A stretch of DNA of 62,346 nt, taken from assembly GCA_027488855.1 (NCBI GenBank), contig JAIYAV010000310.1, forward strand, positions 1 through 62,346, in the 5' to 3' direction. Origin of the DNA: Saprospiraceae bacterium (GTDB lineage: Bacteria; Bacteroidota; Bacteroidia; Chitinophagales; Saprospiraceae). Both the position numbers and the translations under genes were made by a program. The notes beneath the pieces are model-generated. The model was not told the origin of the DNA. It ran no database searches and worked only from the letters and a program-made list of their open reading frames with translations. This document shows positions 23,658 through 33,207 of this stretch, one piece after another. Each line of letters starts with the position of its first letter. Position 1 is the stretch's first letter.

Positions 23658-25814
23658 ATGAAAAAGGAATTACTCGGCATCGTTTTTGGTTTGTTTTGCC
23701 TGATGGGACATGCCCAAGGTATCACCATCAAAGGTACCGTAAAAAGCAGCACGGGTGAAAGTATCATCGGTGCCAACATCGTCCTGCTGGGCACTTACGA
23801 TGGCGCTTCTTCCGATCTCGATGGCCAGTTCAGCTTCAGCACGGAGGAAAAAGGTAAACAGATTTTACAAATCACCTACATCGGTTTTGATACCCTGAGC
23901 ATGCCGCTTGAGTTGAATGGTCAAAACCTAGAATTCAACCTCAAACTCAAAGAAACCGTCAACGAACTCAATGCGGTGACCATCGTAGCCGGGGTATTTG
24001 AAGCCAGCGATACCAAAAAAAGCGTCATCCTCAAATCGGTCGACATCGCCCTGACTGCAGGCGCAGTAGCGGACATCACCGGGGCGATGCTGACCTTGCC
24101 GGGCACAGTGCGCAACCAGGAAAGTGGCCAACTACTGGTACGGGGTGGCGCAGCTTACGAAACGCGTACCTTGATCGACGGCCTTTACGTACAAAACGCC
24201 TACAACAGCACCACCGGAAACCTGCCCGCCCGCAATCGTTTTTCGCCCTTCATGTTCAAGGGCATGATGTTCAGTTCGGGAGGCTATTCGGCGGAATACG
24301 GCCAGGCTTTGTCTTCGGCCCTGATCCTCAACAGCAGCGATGTGGCGACCCAAAATACCACCGGGATTCAATTGCTCTCGGTAGGTGGTGGCCTATCGCA
24401 ACAAAAAAGTTGGGCTAAAAGCTCCTTGAGTGTCAGCGGCACCTATACCAACCTCGGCCCCTATTTTAAACTGATCAAGCAAAATTTCGACTGGAAACAA
24501 GCGCCAGAATCGGGCAATGTAGAGCTCAGCTTTAAAACCAAAACCAGCTCAACGGGCATCTTCAAATTTTACGCCAGCGGTTTGAGCAATGGCTTCAACA
24601 TGAATGTGGCGGTAGATGGTGATGAAAAGCAAAAAATGCCCCTCAAACTGAGCGGTGAAAACCTGTACCTCAATACTTCTTACCGTGATGTGGTATTCAA
24701 GGATTGGACACTGTTTGTCGGCAGCGCCTATACCTGGAACCGCGATAAAATTCGCCAAAACTTTCAGCTCAATACCCTGCAACAATCAGCACAAAGCCGC
24801 TTCACCCTGACCAAATCTTTGAGCGAAGCCGTCAAACTCAAATTTGGGGCCGAACACATCTGGAGCGTTTTTGATGAAAATTACACCGATGGTGAAACTT
24901 TCAAAACCTTGCACAACGACAACTACCTGGCTGCTTTTGCTGAAACCGATCTCAAATTCAGTGAAAAATGGTTGGCCAGAGTGGGCATACGCGCAGAACA
25001 ATCGAGTTTGCTGGGGCGTGGCAATGTAGCACCCCGCTTGTCTACTGCCTATATATTGGGCAAAGGTGAACAGTTGGCTTTTTCTTTTGGCCAGTTTTAC
25101 CAAACGCCCGAGCATACCCAAATGCGGCGCAGCACCGCCGTGGGATTTGAACAAGCCGATCATTACATTTTGACCTATCAGAAACAAGTGGAAGGCTACA
25201 TCTTTCGGGTGGAAGGCTATTATAAAAACTACCACAACTTGCTCAAAACGACAGCGGAACTGCCTCAAAACACAGGCTACGGTTATGCCCGAGGCATCGA
25301 CTTGTTTTGGCGAGATTCCAAAAGCATCAAAAATGGCGATTATTACGTCTCGTACAGCTTTTTGGATACGGAGCGCCATTACCGGGATTTCCCAACGCAG
25401 GCTATGCCTTATTTTGCTGCCAAACACAATGTTGCGGTAGTATACAAACATTGGATTCACGAGTTGAATACCATGTTGAGTACCACTTACGCCTTCCAAT
25501 CGGGGCGGCCTTACAACGACCCAAATAGCTCGGTTTTTAACGGCAACCGGACGCCCGTTTTCCAGGACTTGAGTGTGACCTTGTCCTACATTACCAACAT
25601 CAAGGACAATTTCACGGTGGTGTACATCGCGGCCAATAACGTCCCCGGTTTCCGGCAGGTATCGGGTTACCGTTTTGCCAGTACGCCCGATGAGCAGGGG
25701 CGTTTTGCGGGTTCGCCGATTTTGCCCCCGGCCAAACGGTTTATTTTCCTGGGTTTGATCATGACCATTGGGGAAAAATTTGTGAAAAACCAGGGGAACA
25801 ATGATGACCTGTAA
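23658..25814 (+). CDS. TonB-dependent outer-membrane receptor
   Basis: Outer-membrane transporter of 718 residues. Signal peptide (MKKELLGIVFGLFCLMGHAQ), a carboxypeptidase-regulatory-like domain (about 22-105: GTVKSSTGESIIGANIVLLG, YIGFDTLS), plug domain (about 120-230: LLVRGGAAYETRTLIDG, SAEYGQALS) and a beta-barrel (TFAQSGRPYND-like strands; NNVPGFRQVSGYRFA). It is shorter than SusC proteins and has no SusD partner, so it is not a polysaccharide-utilisation receptor; cargo unknown. Near-consensus -7 element CATCTTTG lies at about 23616. It begins a co-oriented block with a TPR-like protein and a LytS/LytTR pair. Confidence 0.9.
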   Translation: MKKELLGIVFGLFCLMGHAQGITIKGTVKSSTGESIIGANIVLLGTYDGASSDLDGQFSFSTEEKGKQILQITYIGFDTLSMPLELNGQNLEFNLKLKETVNELNAVTIVAGVFEASDTKKSVILKSVDIALTAGAVADITGAMLTLPGTVRNQESGQLLVRGGAAYETRTLIDGLYVQNAYNSTTGNLPARNRFSPFMFKGMMFSSGGYSAEYGQALSSALILNSSDVATQNTTGIQLLSVGGGLSQQKSWAKSSLSVSGTYTNLGPYFKLIKQNFDWKQAPESGNVELSFKTKTSSTGIFKFYASGLSNGFNMNVAVDGDEKQKMPLKLSGENLYLNTSYRDVVFKDWTLFVGSAYTWNRDKIRQNFQLNTLQQSAQSRFTLTKSLSEAVKLKFGAEHIWSVFDENYTDGETFKTLHNDNYLAAFAETDLKFSEKWLARVGIRAEQSSLLGRGNVAPRLSTAYILGKGEQLAFSFGQFYQTPEHTQMRRSTAVGFEQADHYILTYQKQVEGYIFRVEGYYKNYHNLLKTTAELPQNTGYGYARGIDLFWRDSKSIKNGDYYVSYSFLDTERHYRDFPTQAMPYFAAKHNVAVVYKHWIHELNTMLSTTYAFQSGRPYNDPNSSVFNGNRTPVFQDLSVTLSYITNIKDNFTVVYIAANNVPGFRQVSGYRFASTPDEQGRFAGSPILPPAKRFIFLGLIMTIGEKFVKNQGNNDDL

Positions 25815-25844
25815 AAATCAATCAACAGAAAAAACCATAACACA

Positions 25845-26495
25845 ATGAAAAATCTCGCAATTTTCCTAATCACCTTCTCCCTCTGCGCCACCAGCCTGAG
25901 CGCCCAAAATGAAAAATTCCAAATGGTCATGGGCAAAGCGCTTGGCCAGATGTCGGCAGCCAATGGGCCTGAAGACCTGAAAAATACCGCCAATACCTTT
26001 TCCCGCATTGCCAGTACCGAAGCAGCCGAGTGGTTGCCCCAATACTACGCGGCACTCACCCACCTTTGGGCCGGGTACAGCATCATGGGCAGCAACATGA
26101 CCGAGGCGCAGGCATTGGCCAAAACGGCCTTGAGTGAAATCCAGGCGGGTCAAAAAATCGCTCCAACCGAATCTGAGCTGGTCGCCCTGGAAGCCTTTGC
26201 CTATCAATTACAACTTCTGGAAGACCCAATGACCAAGGGGGCTGAAATGAGCGGCAAAATCTTCGAGACCCTGGGAAAAGCCGAGTCTTTAAACCCCGCC
26301 AATCCCAGAGTTTATTATCTTCGGGGCAACTTCACCCTCAATATGCCCGAGTTTTTTGGTGGCGGCCCAGCTAAGGCCGCTCCCGATGCACAAAAGGCCG
26401 TAGCTGCATATGCTGCGTTTAAACCTGCTTCGCCTTTTCATCCGAACTGGGGTGCGGAAGAGGCTGGGGAACTGGCGGAAAAAGTGAAAAGATAA
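25845..26495 (+). CDS. Exported TPR-like protein
   Basis: 216 residues with a signal peptide (MKNLAIFLITFSLCATSLSA). The rest is alpha-helical with tetratricopeptide-like pairs (EWLPQYYAALTHLWAGYSIM, LEAFAYQLQLLEDP, LNPANPRVYYLRGNFTLNMP) and a Gly/Ala-rich segment FFGGGPAKAAPDA. It starts 31 nt after the receptor stop and is probably in one transcript with it, which suggests a periplasmic accessory role to that receptor. Molecular function unknown. Confidence 0.8.
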   Translation: MKNLAIFLITFSLCATSLSAQNEKFQMVMGKALGQMSAANGPEDLKNTANTFSRIASTEAAEWLPQYYAALTHLWAGYSIMGSNMTEAQALAKTALSEIQAGQKIAPTESELVALEAFAYQLQLLEDPMTKGAEMSGKIFETLGKAESLNPANPRVYYLRGNFTLNMPEFFGGGPAKAAPDAQKAVAAYAAFKPASPFHPNWGAEEAGELAEKVKR

Positions 26496-26512
26496 AAAAC
26501 GTGAGCGCGGGG

Positions 26513-26668
26513 ATTCCCGAAGGGAATTTATGTTTATAGCAGGTCAAAAGAGGGTGTGTGTATTAATCCTGAAAGGATTGTATGTCGAATAATTTCAACA
26601 TAAAGTCCCTTCAGGACTTTGCACGACCTTTAACCATCTTACCTATAAACATAAAATTCCTTCGGAAT
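26513..26668. repeat. Nested palindrome between TPR-like protein and sensor kinase
   Basis: 26513-26539 and 26643-26668 pair almost fully and each is itself palindromic (CCCGAAGGG, TCCTTCGGA). Inside are AATCCTGAAAGGATT (26565-26579) and AAGTCCCTTCAGGACTT (26603-26619). It separates the receptor/TPR genes from the following kinase and might reduce read-through. Confidence 0.75.
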
Positions 26669-26730
26669 TCGTCGGTAATTACCTGATCATTTGGAGCCTA
26701 ATCCCCTAAATAGCTTAACCTCTCTCAACC

Positions 26731-27756
26731 GTGAAATACCTGAAAGAATTCGTCCTCGTCTTCCTCATCCTTGGCGGCATCCTTAGCGGCCTTGAATTCC
26801 TTTTTGACGATGAAAAAAACCTGTGGAATTTTTTCCGGCAATGGATCATGAATGGTACCGGAAGTGTATTGATGTGGAGTGGAAATTCCTATCTGGCCGA
26901 TGCATTGAGCATTCATTTTCCCTGGACAAAAAACTCCACAACCCGTTTGGTCGTGACCGTTTTGGCTACACTCATTTATACCTTTGTGGCCTGGCTGATT
27001 TTGGTGTGGCTCTCCAGTGTGCTGTACCCCTGGATGCTCACCTGGGACGGACTCCGGCATGAAATCATGAACGGATCATTTTTTGTTACCCTCACCATTA
27101 CGGTACTGATCTCCGCATTTATGCACGGCCGAGGTTTTTTGCTGGCCTGGAAAGAAACGTTGATCGAAGCGGAACAGTTGAAAAAGGAACAAATGGCCGC
27201 CAAGTACGAAGCCCTAAAAAACCAGGTTAACCCTCATTTTTTGTTCAACAACTTCAATGTACTGGCTACTTTGGTGCACAAAGACGCGGACTTGGCTGAG
27301 CGATTCATCAAACAGTTGGCCAACGTGTACCGCTACGTGCTCGATAGCCGGGAAAAGGAAGTGGTGCCGCTGGAAGAAGAGTTGAAACAATTGGAAGCGT
27401 ATGTGTTTTTGATGAAAATCCGCTTTGGGGAGAGTTTGCAAATTGAGATTGACCCGGCATTGAGCCAATTGCAAGGCATCAATCTGGCGCCACTGACCTT
27501 ACAAATGCTGGTCGAAAATGCCTTGAAACACAATGAAGCGTCAAAATCCAACCCCTTAGCGATCGAGGTCGTTTTGGAAAAGGAAGATTATGTGGTAGTT
27601 CGCAACAAATTACAAACCAAATTGAACGTAGGCGAATCAACGGGTGTTGGTTTGGAAAACATCAGTGCGCGCTATAAATTTTTGAGCGACAAACCCGTAC
27701 TCACCCCACCCGAAACCGGTTTTTTTACCGTTAAAATCCCCCTGATCCCCGCATGA
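26731..27756 (+). CDS. LytS-type sensor histidine kinase
   Basis: Inner-membrane kinase of 341 residues with about four N-terminal membrane helices (VLVFLILGGILSGLEFL, VVTVLATLIYTFVAWLILVW, FFVTLTITVLISAF) and no large periplasmic domain. A short coiled coil leads to the His_kinase domain with NQVNPHFLFNNFNVL (phospho-His near 169) and N-box MLVENALKHNE, then GVGLENISARY. Start is GTG at 26731. It overlaps the next gene by ATGA. Signal unknown; the receptor/TPR genes just upstream may be the system it serves. Confidence 0.92.
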   Translation: MKYLKEFVLVFLILGGILSGLEFLFDDEKNLWNFFRQWIMNGTGSVLMWSGNSYLADALSIHFPWTKNSTTRLVVTVLATLIYTFVAWLILVWLSSVLYPWMLTWDGLRHEIMNGSFFVTLTITVLISAFMHGRGFLLAWKETLIEAEQLKKEQMAAKYEALKNQVNPHFLFNNFNVLATLVHKDADLAERFIKQLANVYRYVLDSREKEVVPLEEELKQLEAYVFLMKIRFGESLQIEIDPALSQLQGINLAPLTLQMLVENALKHNEASKSNPLAIEVVLEKEDYVVVRNKLQTKLNVGESTGVGLENISARYKFLSDKPVLTPPETGFFTVKIPLIPA

Positions 27757-28538
27757 GAATCGTGATTGTTGAAGACGAAGAACTGGCCGCCGAAGGATTG
27801 ATCCAGGCTTTGCAGCGCATTGAAAAGGATGTAGAGGTACTGATCGTTTTGGACTCAGTGCGGGAGGCGGTGCGTTGGTTCAGCGAAAATGCCCGGCCTG
27901 ATCTGGCTTTTTTTGACATCCAATTGGCCGATGGTTTGAGCTTTTCCATTTTTGAGCAATGTGCCATTACCTGCCCAATCATTTTTACCACTGCTTACGA
28001 TGCGTACGCGCTGCGTGCCTTTAAGGTCAACAGCATCGACTATTTGTTGAAACCATTTGAGCTGGCTGACCTGCAAAAAGCGCTGGAAAAATGGCGCTTA
28101 TTGAGTGCGGAATCTCCTTCCACCGCACCAATACCCGATGCCGAGTTGATGCGCCTCCTGATGCAACAAATGAGTAGCCAAATCCGGCAACCGACCTACA
28201 AAACCCGCTTTATGGTCAAAATCGGCGACCACCTGCACAGCATCAACAGCCAAGAGATCGACTACCTGTACAGCGAAAACAAAATCGTCTGGTTGCGGCA
28301 TCAAAATGGCCGCAAATACCTCATCGACTATACCCTGGAGCAAGTGGAAGACCTGCTCGATCCCGCTGATTTTTACCGCATCAACCGCAAGTACATCATC
28401 TCGATTGGGGCCATCAAGTCGGTGGCGAGCTATACCAATAGCCGACTGAAGGTGCTGCTAAAAGAGCCGCCGGATCAGGAGGAGGTGTTGATTAGTCGGG
28501 AAAAGGTGGAGGCGTTTAAGGGGTGGTTGGGGAGGTGA
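27753..28538 (+). CDS. LytTR-family response regulator
   Basis: 261 residues. Receiver domain with EDEE at 7-10, phospho-acceptor D55 in LAFFDIQLADG, FTTAYDAYALRAF and K near 103 in LLKPFE; LytTR DNA-binding domain from about 150 (RFMVKIGDHLHSI, RINRKYIISIGAI). Cognate to the overlapping kinase. Likely DNA targets would be imperfect direct repeats; none was identified with confidence. Confidence 0.92.
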   Translation: MRIVIVEDEELAAEGLIQALQRIEKDVEVLIVLDSVREAVRWFSENARPDLAFFDIQLADGLSFSIFEQCAITCPIIFTTAYDAYALRAFKVNSIDYLLKPFELADLQKALEKWRLLSAESPSTAPIPDAELMRLLMQQMSSQIRQPTYKTRFMVKIGDHLHSINSQEIDYLYSENKIVWLRHQNGRKYLIDYTLEQVEDLLDPADFYRINRKYIISIGAIKSVASYTNSRLKVLLKEPPDQEEVLISREKVEAFKGWLGR

Positions 28539-28579
28539 TTTCTGATGGGTTAATTTGCTAATGGATAAGACTAGTTCGT

Positions 28580-30040
28580 TTATTTTTTTGAAGACAAGAT
28601 GTGATTGATTTGTGCTTGTACATCAGGATCAAACGTTTTATGATTTTTTAAAAACTGTAAGATGCCTTCAGCAGCTTCATCAAACCGTTTCAAATAATCA
28701 TTGTAATAGCCGATTATGCCTAATGCACTGAATAGTTTTGATTTTTTGAGGTAGCAGTCCAGTTGTTTTGGATTGGCCATCAATTGAAGCCAATGTTTGT
28801 GATAAAAACCATCAAGGATTATTTTTGCAGACCTCGATATACCCCAGGCATTTTGATAAACTATGACCCAATACTCAAAAGCAGTGATCTCGTCTAAAGT
28901 GAGCGTTTGAATGAGTTCATTTTCTAGTTGGGCTCGTTCAATTGCAGGGATTTCCTTTTGCAGTACGGCAATTTTTTTACTGAGGTAGACAGACCCTTGA
29001 AAATCAATCTCCTGGTCGCGACAATAGCTAGTTAAAATTGCCAATTGTTTTAAAAAACCACAAGGATAATAGGGAATGGCATTGTTGGTTACCATGGAAA
29101 AGTCAAAGTATTCACTTGCGGCACGACTCACTCTATCGGGTGGACAATTGCTCAGTTGGATGAAGGCATCCATGGCTAAAGAATCGTTGTCATGGCTTAA
29201 AAATTGAAACAGGTGTTCCTCTTTTTCCAGCGGTCTTACGTATAATTGGGGATTGACAAATCTGGACTCTTGTTCATTCCAGGTGAATTGCTGGTAATGT
29301 TTTGCAAAGAAAATCAACAAATTAAACCTCGATTTATGGTCGAAATAATAATTAGGTACCCAGGACATTTTTCCATGTACATTTTCTACCCCTATTTCTA
29401 TTCCCGTCAACCAATGTAACAACTGTAGGTAAGGTTGTGGGTAATTAAACTGGTTATCATTCCTGCGATGGGAAAACAACTTTTCTGCGAGTACTAAAAG
29501 TGCTTTGGAATCTTTTTGAGCGATGAGCGCATCCAATTGACTTTGTTTGACCCACTCCAAGTCCATAAGCTCCTCACTTCGATCCACAATTTCCTCTTTC
29601 CGTAGAGTAGAAAGTTCGCGAAGCTCAAACCGGGTTTCCCATTTTTCGAGGGGTTGGAGCATGAAACAGGAGGCTATTGGGGAGAAAAAGAGCTCTTTTC
29701 GATGGACGGCTAAAAAATCAAAAAACTCCTTGCCAGACGTCGAGTCATTGATCATAATTTCAGTATCCAAGAATTGGCAATTTTCCAGGACAATTCTTTT
29801 TGCGACAGCTGCTTCTTTCGTTGGCCATTCCTTTAGATCAATGTATAGAACTATGGTTTTGCCACTATCAAAATAGAGCGCGATTTCAAATAATGCATCT
29901 TTATCGCCCTCTTTTATCCTTTCTTCTAATTCATAAAGTGGGTGATCAAAGTTTTGTCCAGACAAGCACGTCCACGGCGAGATCAAACACAATGTAAATA
30001 GTTGCAGCCAAATTAGATGTTTTGATAATGATGGGCGCAT
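28580..30040 (-). CDS. Hypothetical secreted protein
   Basis: 486 residues with an N-terminal signal peptide (LIWLQLFTLCLISPWTCLSG). The mature part is largely helical with short repeated acidic/aromatic segments (LYELEERIKEGDKDALFEIA, then YFDSGKT), suggesting an alpha-solenoid. No enzymatic motif recognised. AT-rich relative to its neighbours. It is convergent with the response regulator at 28538 and stands alone on the minus strand. Confidence 0.7.
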   Translation of the reverse strand: MRPSLSKHLIWLQLFTLCLISPWTCLSGQNFDHPLYELEERIKEGDKDALFEIALYFDSGKTIVLYIDLKEWPTKEAAVAKRIVLENCQFLDTEIMINDSTSGKEFFDFLAVHRKELFFSPIASCFMLQPLEKWETRFELRELSTLRKEEIVDRSEELMDLEWVKQSQLDALIAQKDSKALLVLAEKLFSHRRNDNQFNYPQPYLQLLHWLTGIEIGVENVHGKMSWVPNYYFDHKSRFNLLIFFAKHYQQFTWNEQESRFVNPQLYVRPLEKEEHLFQFLSHDNDSLAMDAFIQLSNCPPDRVSRAASEYFDFSMVTNNAIPYYPCGFLKQLAILTSYCRDQEIDFQGSVYLSKKIAVLQKEIPAIERAQLENELIQTLTLDEITAFEYWVIVYQNAWGISRSAKIILDGFYHKHWLQLMANPKQLDCYLKKSKLFSALGIIGYYNDYLKRFDEAAEGILQFLKNHKTFDPDVQAQINHILSSKK

Positions 30041-30152
30041 GTTAATAATGGGATACTATTTCCGAAATTGGGCTATTGAACAACGTACTAATAATGCTCG
30101 AAAAATAGAATGGTTACATTTATCTTGTTAATCTATTGGCAATACGTCGATG

Positions 30153-31694
30153 TTACTTTGCTATCTCCCACTCACTCACCCGTTTCGTCTCCGAAGAAAA
30201 ATTAATCCCCATTTCAATTATCTTTTTTCCACCAGCTCGATAGGGAGTTGAATAGCCTTTTTGCTGAATTTGGGTCAGCGCTTCCTTTGCAGATTTATCC
30301 AATTTGAATTCCATAACCCACACACTATCCGGTGTTTCCACCACCGCGTCAATTCGCCCATCGGAAGTTTTGACTTCTGATTGCATAAAAACACCCAGGT
30401 AACGGAAGGCGATGTACAGCACTGCGTGGTAAAATTTCTCAGTTTTTTCAAAATTCAAATCGTAAGCAATCCCGGAAAACAAAGAATTGATCACCGCAAC
30501 CACCGCCTCCGCGTCGCCAGCTAGAAAAGCCATTTTGAGGTCATCTACTGTGGGGAAAGAAGTGATCGGATCTTTTTGCGCAAAACCCGCCAGTAGAAAC
30601 TGATACAAACTACTCCGCACCTCCAAATTAGGATAATCTAAAACATACGAATCAAAAGGCAATTTCTCCCGAATGGTCAAATACCCCGTTTGAAACAAAA
30701 GCACCAGTGGTGTCAGGTTTTCCAGATCATAAGAATCAAGGGTAACGCCATTTACTTTGCTCAATTCCAAACGATAGATATGCGCCTCTTTCAGAATGTC
30801 GATGAGAAATTTTGGGGCACCACTTTTGAACCAAACATTGTCAAAACTACCCCGATCCATAAAATGCAGGATCGAGAAGGGGTTGTACACATAATCTGCA
30901 CCGTTCCAGGTATAACCATTGTACCATTGTTTAATTTCGGCCCAGGCACGGGTCTCATCCATTTTTAAATTGGGTAGTACCTGTTGTAAATAAGGGGTAA
31001 AATAAGTTTTTAACTCTGCTTGAGTGTACCCGGTCATGGTCGCATAACGCGGGTGCATGGTCAAGTCAGTCAAGTTGTTAAGTTGTGAAAAAATGCCTGT
31101 ATGAGAAAATTTGGAAACCCCGGTGATGAACACAAAACGCAGGTAATCATCGGCAGGTTTCAGCACACCAAAAAAGCTTCGCAGCAGGTTGCGATTTTCA
31201 TAAGCCTTGTGGATTACATCTTTGGTCAGATAATCAATGATGGGCTTGTCGTATTCGTCAACGAGCACAACCACTTGATTGATTTTGGAGAGTTTAATGA
31301 TGAGCTCTTCAAAACGAACACCTAAGCCCAATTTTTCTAAATGGATTCCATACGATTCGGCACAAGTATCAACTGCTTGATAAAGCGATTTTTCCAAACC
31401 AATCTCATCGTAACTCATGCTGTTGAACTGCAAATGAATTACCGGGTGCTCAGTGTTCCAGTTCCAGTTTTTTTCAGCGTAAAGACCTGAAAACAAATGC
31501 TCCTGCGCAAGAAAAAGTTCTTTTAAAGTAGTTAATGTCAGTGATTTGCCAAATCGCCGTGGGCGAGACAAAAAATGGTACTTGCCACTATCTGCTAACG
31601 CGCACAAATAGGCTGTTTTGTCTACGTAGAGGTAATCGTTCTCCCGGATTTCTTTAAATGACTGTAAGCCTAGCGGTAACTTCTGCAGTTTCAT
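30153..31694 (-). CDS. AAA-ATPase-like protein with C-terminal PD-(D/E)XK nuclease domain
   Basis: 513 residues in the AAA-ATPase_like/PDDEXK_9 architecture common in Bacteroidota. N-terminal ATPase: degenerate P-loop FLSRPRRFGKSLTL near 40 and Walker B VVLVDEYDKPIID near 145. The C-terminus has a restriction-nuclease-like core: GRIDAVVETPDSVWVMEFKL (D...E-x-K) near 450. The biological role of the family is not established; phage defence or selfish-element functions have been suggested on genomic grounds. The frame opens at GTG 31742, but MKLQKLPLGLQSFKEIR at 31694 is the family start. Confidence 0.88.
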   Translation of the reverse strand: MKLQKLPLGLQSFKEIRENDYLYVDKTAYLCALADSGKYHFLSRPRRFGKSLTLTTLKELFLAQEHLFSGLYAEKNWNWNTEHPVIHLQFNSMSYDEIGLEKSLYQAVDTCAESYGIHLEKLGLGVRFEELIIKLSKINQVVVLVDEYDKPIIDYLTKDVIHKAYENRNLLRSFFGVLKPADDYLRFVFITGVSKFSHTGIFSQLNNLTDLTMHPRYATMTGYTQAELKTYFTPYLQQVLPNLKMDETRAWAEIKQWYNGYTWNGADYVYNPFSILHFMDRGSFDNVWFKSGAPKFLIDILKEAHIYRLELSKVNGVTLDSYDLENLTPLVLLFQTGYLTIREKLPFDSYVLDYPNLEVRSSLYQFLLAGFAQKDPITSFPTVDDLKMAFLAGDAEAVVAVINSLFSGIAYDLNFEKTEKFYHAVLYIAFRYLGVFMQSEVKTSDGRIDAVVETPDSVWVMEFKLDKSAKEALTQIQQKGYSTPYRAGGKKIIEMGINFSSETKRVSEWEIAK

Positions 31695-31781
31695 TCTGGA
31701 TTGATCGTTGCTGATAGTAGCGGTGCAAATACAAAGATACACAACTCTTTTATTACAAAATCATCCAAATTGGTGCATGAT

Positions 31782-32363
31782 TCAACCGGGTTGTGGTTCA
31801 CTAATATTGTTCGATACCGCCTCCAATGCCCGCTCCGCCTGCAAGACATGCCGCCGATGGTGCGCCGTATAAAACCCGAAGGTATCCCCCAATTTCAAAC
31901 GAATCCACTGCGCAATCGAAATGGGAATCCGCACCTGATTCAAGTTCACCGTCCGAGCCGCTTCGATCAATTTCAACATCCGCTCTTGTTGGTCGATGAA
32001 TTGGACCAGGGTTTCCGAGGGGTTCAAAAAAGTGGGTGGTATCGCGTTGGCGGGAGATTTCATTTTGGTTTTGGAATCCGGTTGCATTAGCTTGGTGAAA
32101 TAAGCCCCCAACCAACTACTTTGAAATTCTGCTGCGGGAACACTGCCTGCCTGTTTGGCCTGCTGGATCGCTTTTTCAATGGCGGGCAAATAGTAATTCC
32201 CGTAGGCATTTAAGTGCGCCAGGCATTGCGCTGCACTCCAACGGCCGGGGGCTGGCTCCATATTCAGTTTTTGCGGCGGCATATTTTGCCATTCACTTAC
32301 AGCTTTGTCCAGCATGGTTTCAGTCTGCTGATAAAGGGTATCCAAAAGGTTATTGGCTTGCAT
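31782..32363 (-). CDS. DinB-superfamily metal-dependent protein
   Basis: 193-residue four-helix-bundle protein. The three metal-ligand histidines of DinB/YfiT proteins are evident: one in CLAHLNAYGNYYLPA near 50 and two in YTAHHRRHVLQAERAL near 170. Such proteins bind a divalent metal and often act in thiol (bacillithiol/mycothiol) transfer, but the substrate here is unknown. It lies 78 nt downstream of the Crp-like regulator on the same strand and is probably its operon partner. Confidence 0.85.
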   Translation of the reverse strand: MQANNLLDTLYQQTETMLDKAVSEWQNMPPQKLNMEPAPGRWSAAQCLAHLNAYGNYYLPAIEKAIQQAKQAGSVPAAEFQSSWLGAYFTKLMQPDSKTKMKSPANAIPPTFLNPSETLVQFIDQQERMLKLIEAARTVNLNQVRIPISIAQWIRLKLGDTFGFYTAHHRRHVLQAERALEAVSNNISEPQPG

Positions 32364-32441
32364 GTGTGTTATTTTTCTGCAAACCTACGTGGCTTCAGCT
32401 CCAAAAACCTTGGTAAAAACCAAGATTTGCTAAACATGCGT

Positions 32442-33023
32442 TCAGATCTTGATTTGCCCCAAAAGTTTGCTGAAGTTCGTAGCATCCATGCCCAGGTAAT
32501 TGGCGATGTATTTGTGTGGGACGAGCTGCAAGAGGTGAGGGCTTCGCGCCATGAGAGTCCGAAAGCGCTGCTCGGCGGTGTAGGATTGTAGCTCGATTTG
32601 GCGCACTAACACCCCTTCCAGGGTTTCACTCAGGGCCAAACGAATCAGGCGCTCCAAGAGTGGATGTTTGAGCAAAACGGCATCAAAATCCCGAAAACTC
32701 GCGCGCAAAAATTTACTCGGGGTAAGCGTCTCAAACCAATACCGCGAAGGCCGTTGCAACAAAAAAGAATCGGCAACCCCCGAAAAAGAAGGTGCATAAG
32801 TAAACACCAGCGTTGCCTCACGCCCATCACTCCCAATGGCGTACGCCCGTTGTACCCCATCTTGCACCAGATACAGGTATTTTTCCACCTCACCTTCGGC
32901 GGTGAGGATGGTTTTGCGTTTGGCGCTGTGCTCCTGAAAAATAGCCGCCAGGTCTTCCGCTACTTCTCCGGGAAGCATTGGCCAAATAGACAGTAAATAA
33001 TCGCGTGCATTGGTCGTGAACAT
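32442..33023 (-). CDS. Crp/Fnr-family transcriptional regulator
   Basis: 193 residues. Cyclic-nucleotide-binding-type beta-roll at about 20-120 (RKTILTAEGEVEKYLYLVQD, then GVQRAYAI) and a C-terminal helix-turn-helix near 165-190 (VPHKYIANYLGMDATNFSKL). Fnr-type iron-sulfur cysteines are absent. The C-terminus is short, as in the Bacteroidota Crp-like group that regulates small neighbouring operons. Probably controls itself and the DinB gene downstream. Confidence 0.9.
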   Translation of the reverse strand: MFTTNARDYLLSIWPMLPGEVAEDLAAIFQEHSAKRKTILTAEGEVEKYLYLVQDGVQRAYAIGSDGREATLVFTYAPSFSGVADSFLLQRPSRYWFETLTPSKFLRASFRDFDAVLLKHPLLERLIRLALSETLEGVLVRQIELQSYTAEQRFRTLMARSPHLLQLVPHKYIANYLGMDATNFSKLLGQIKI

Positions 33024-33207
33024 GTCGACGAAGGTAATTTATCTTCTCTAAATTAGTACGGATTTGGAAATGCAACTCCAGTATATTGGTTTTTCCAGAA
33101 ATAAAAACATAAATTTGGCTGAACTATAAACTGGCAAAATTTATGCTTTTTACTTTAAGAAGCGCCATAAGAAACCCCCTGTTTACATAAACTATAAACA
33201 CAAAACA

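Noticed and set aside
24786-25499. 237-codon minus-strand frame over the TonB receptor barrel
   Set aside because: Antisense shadow; the plus-strand receptor is clear.
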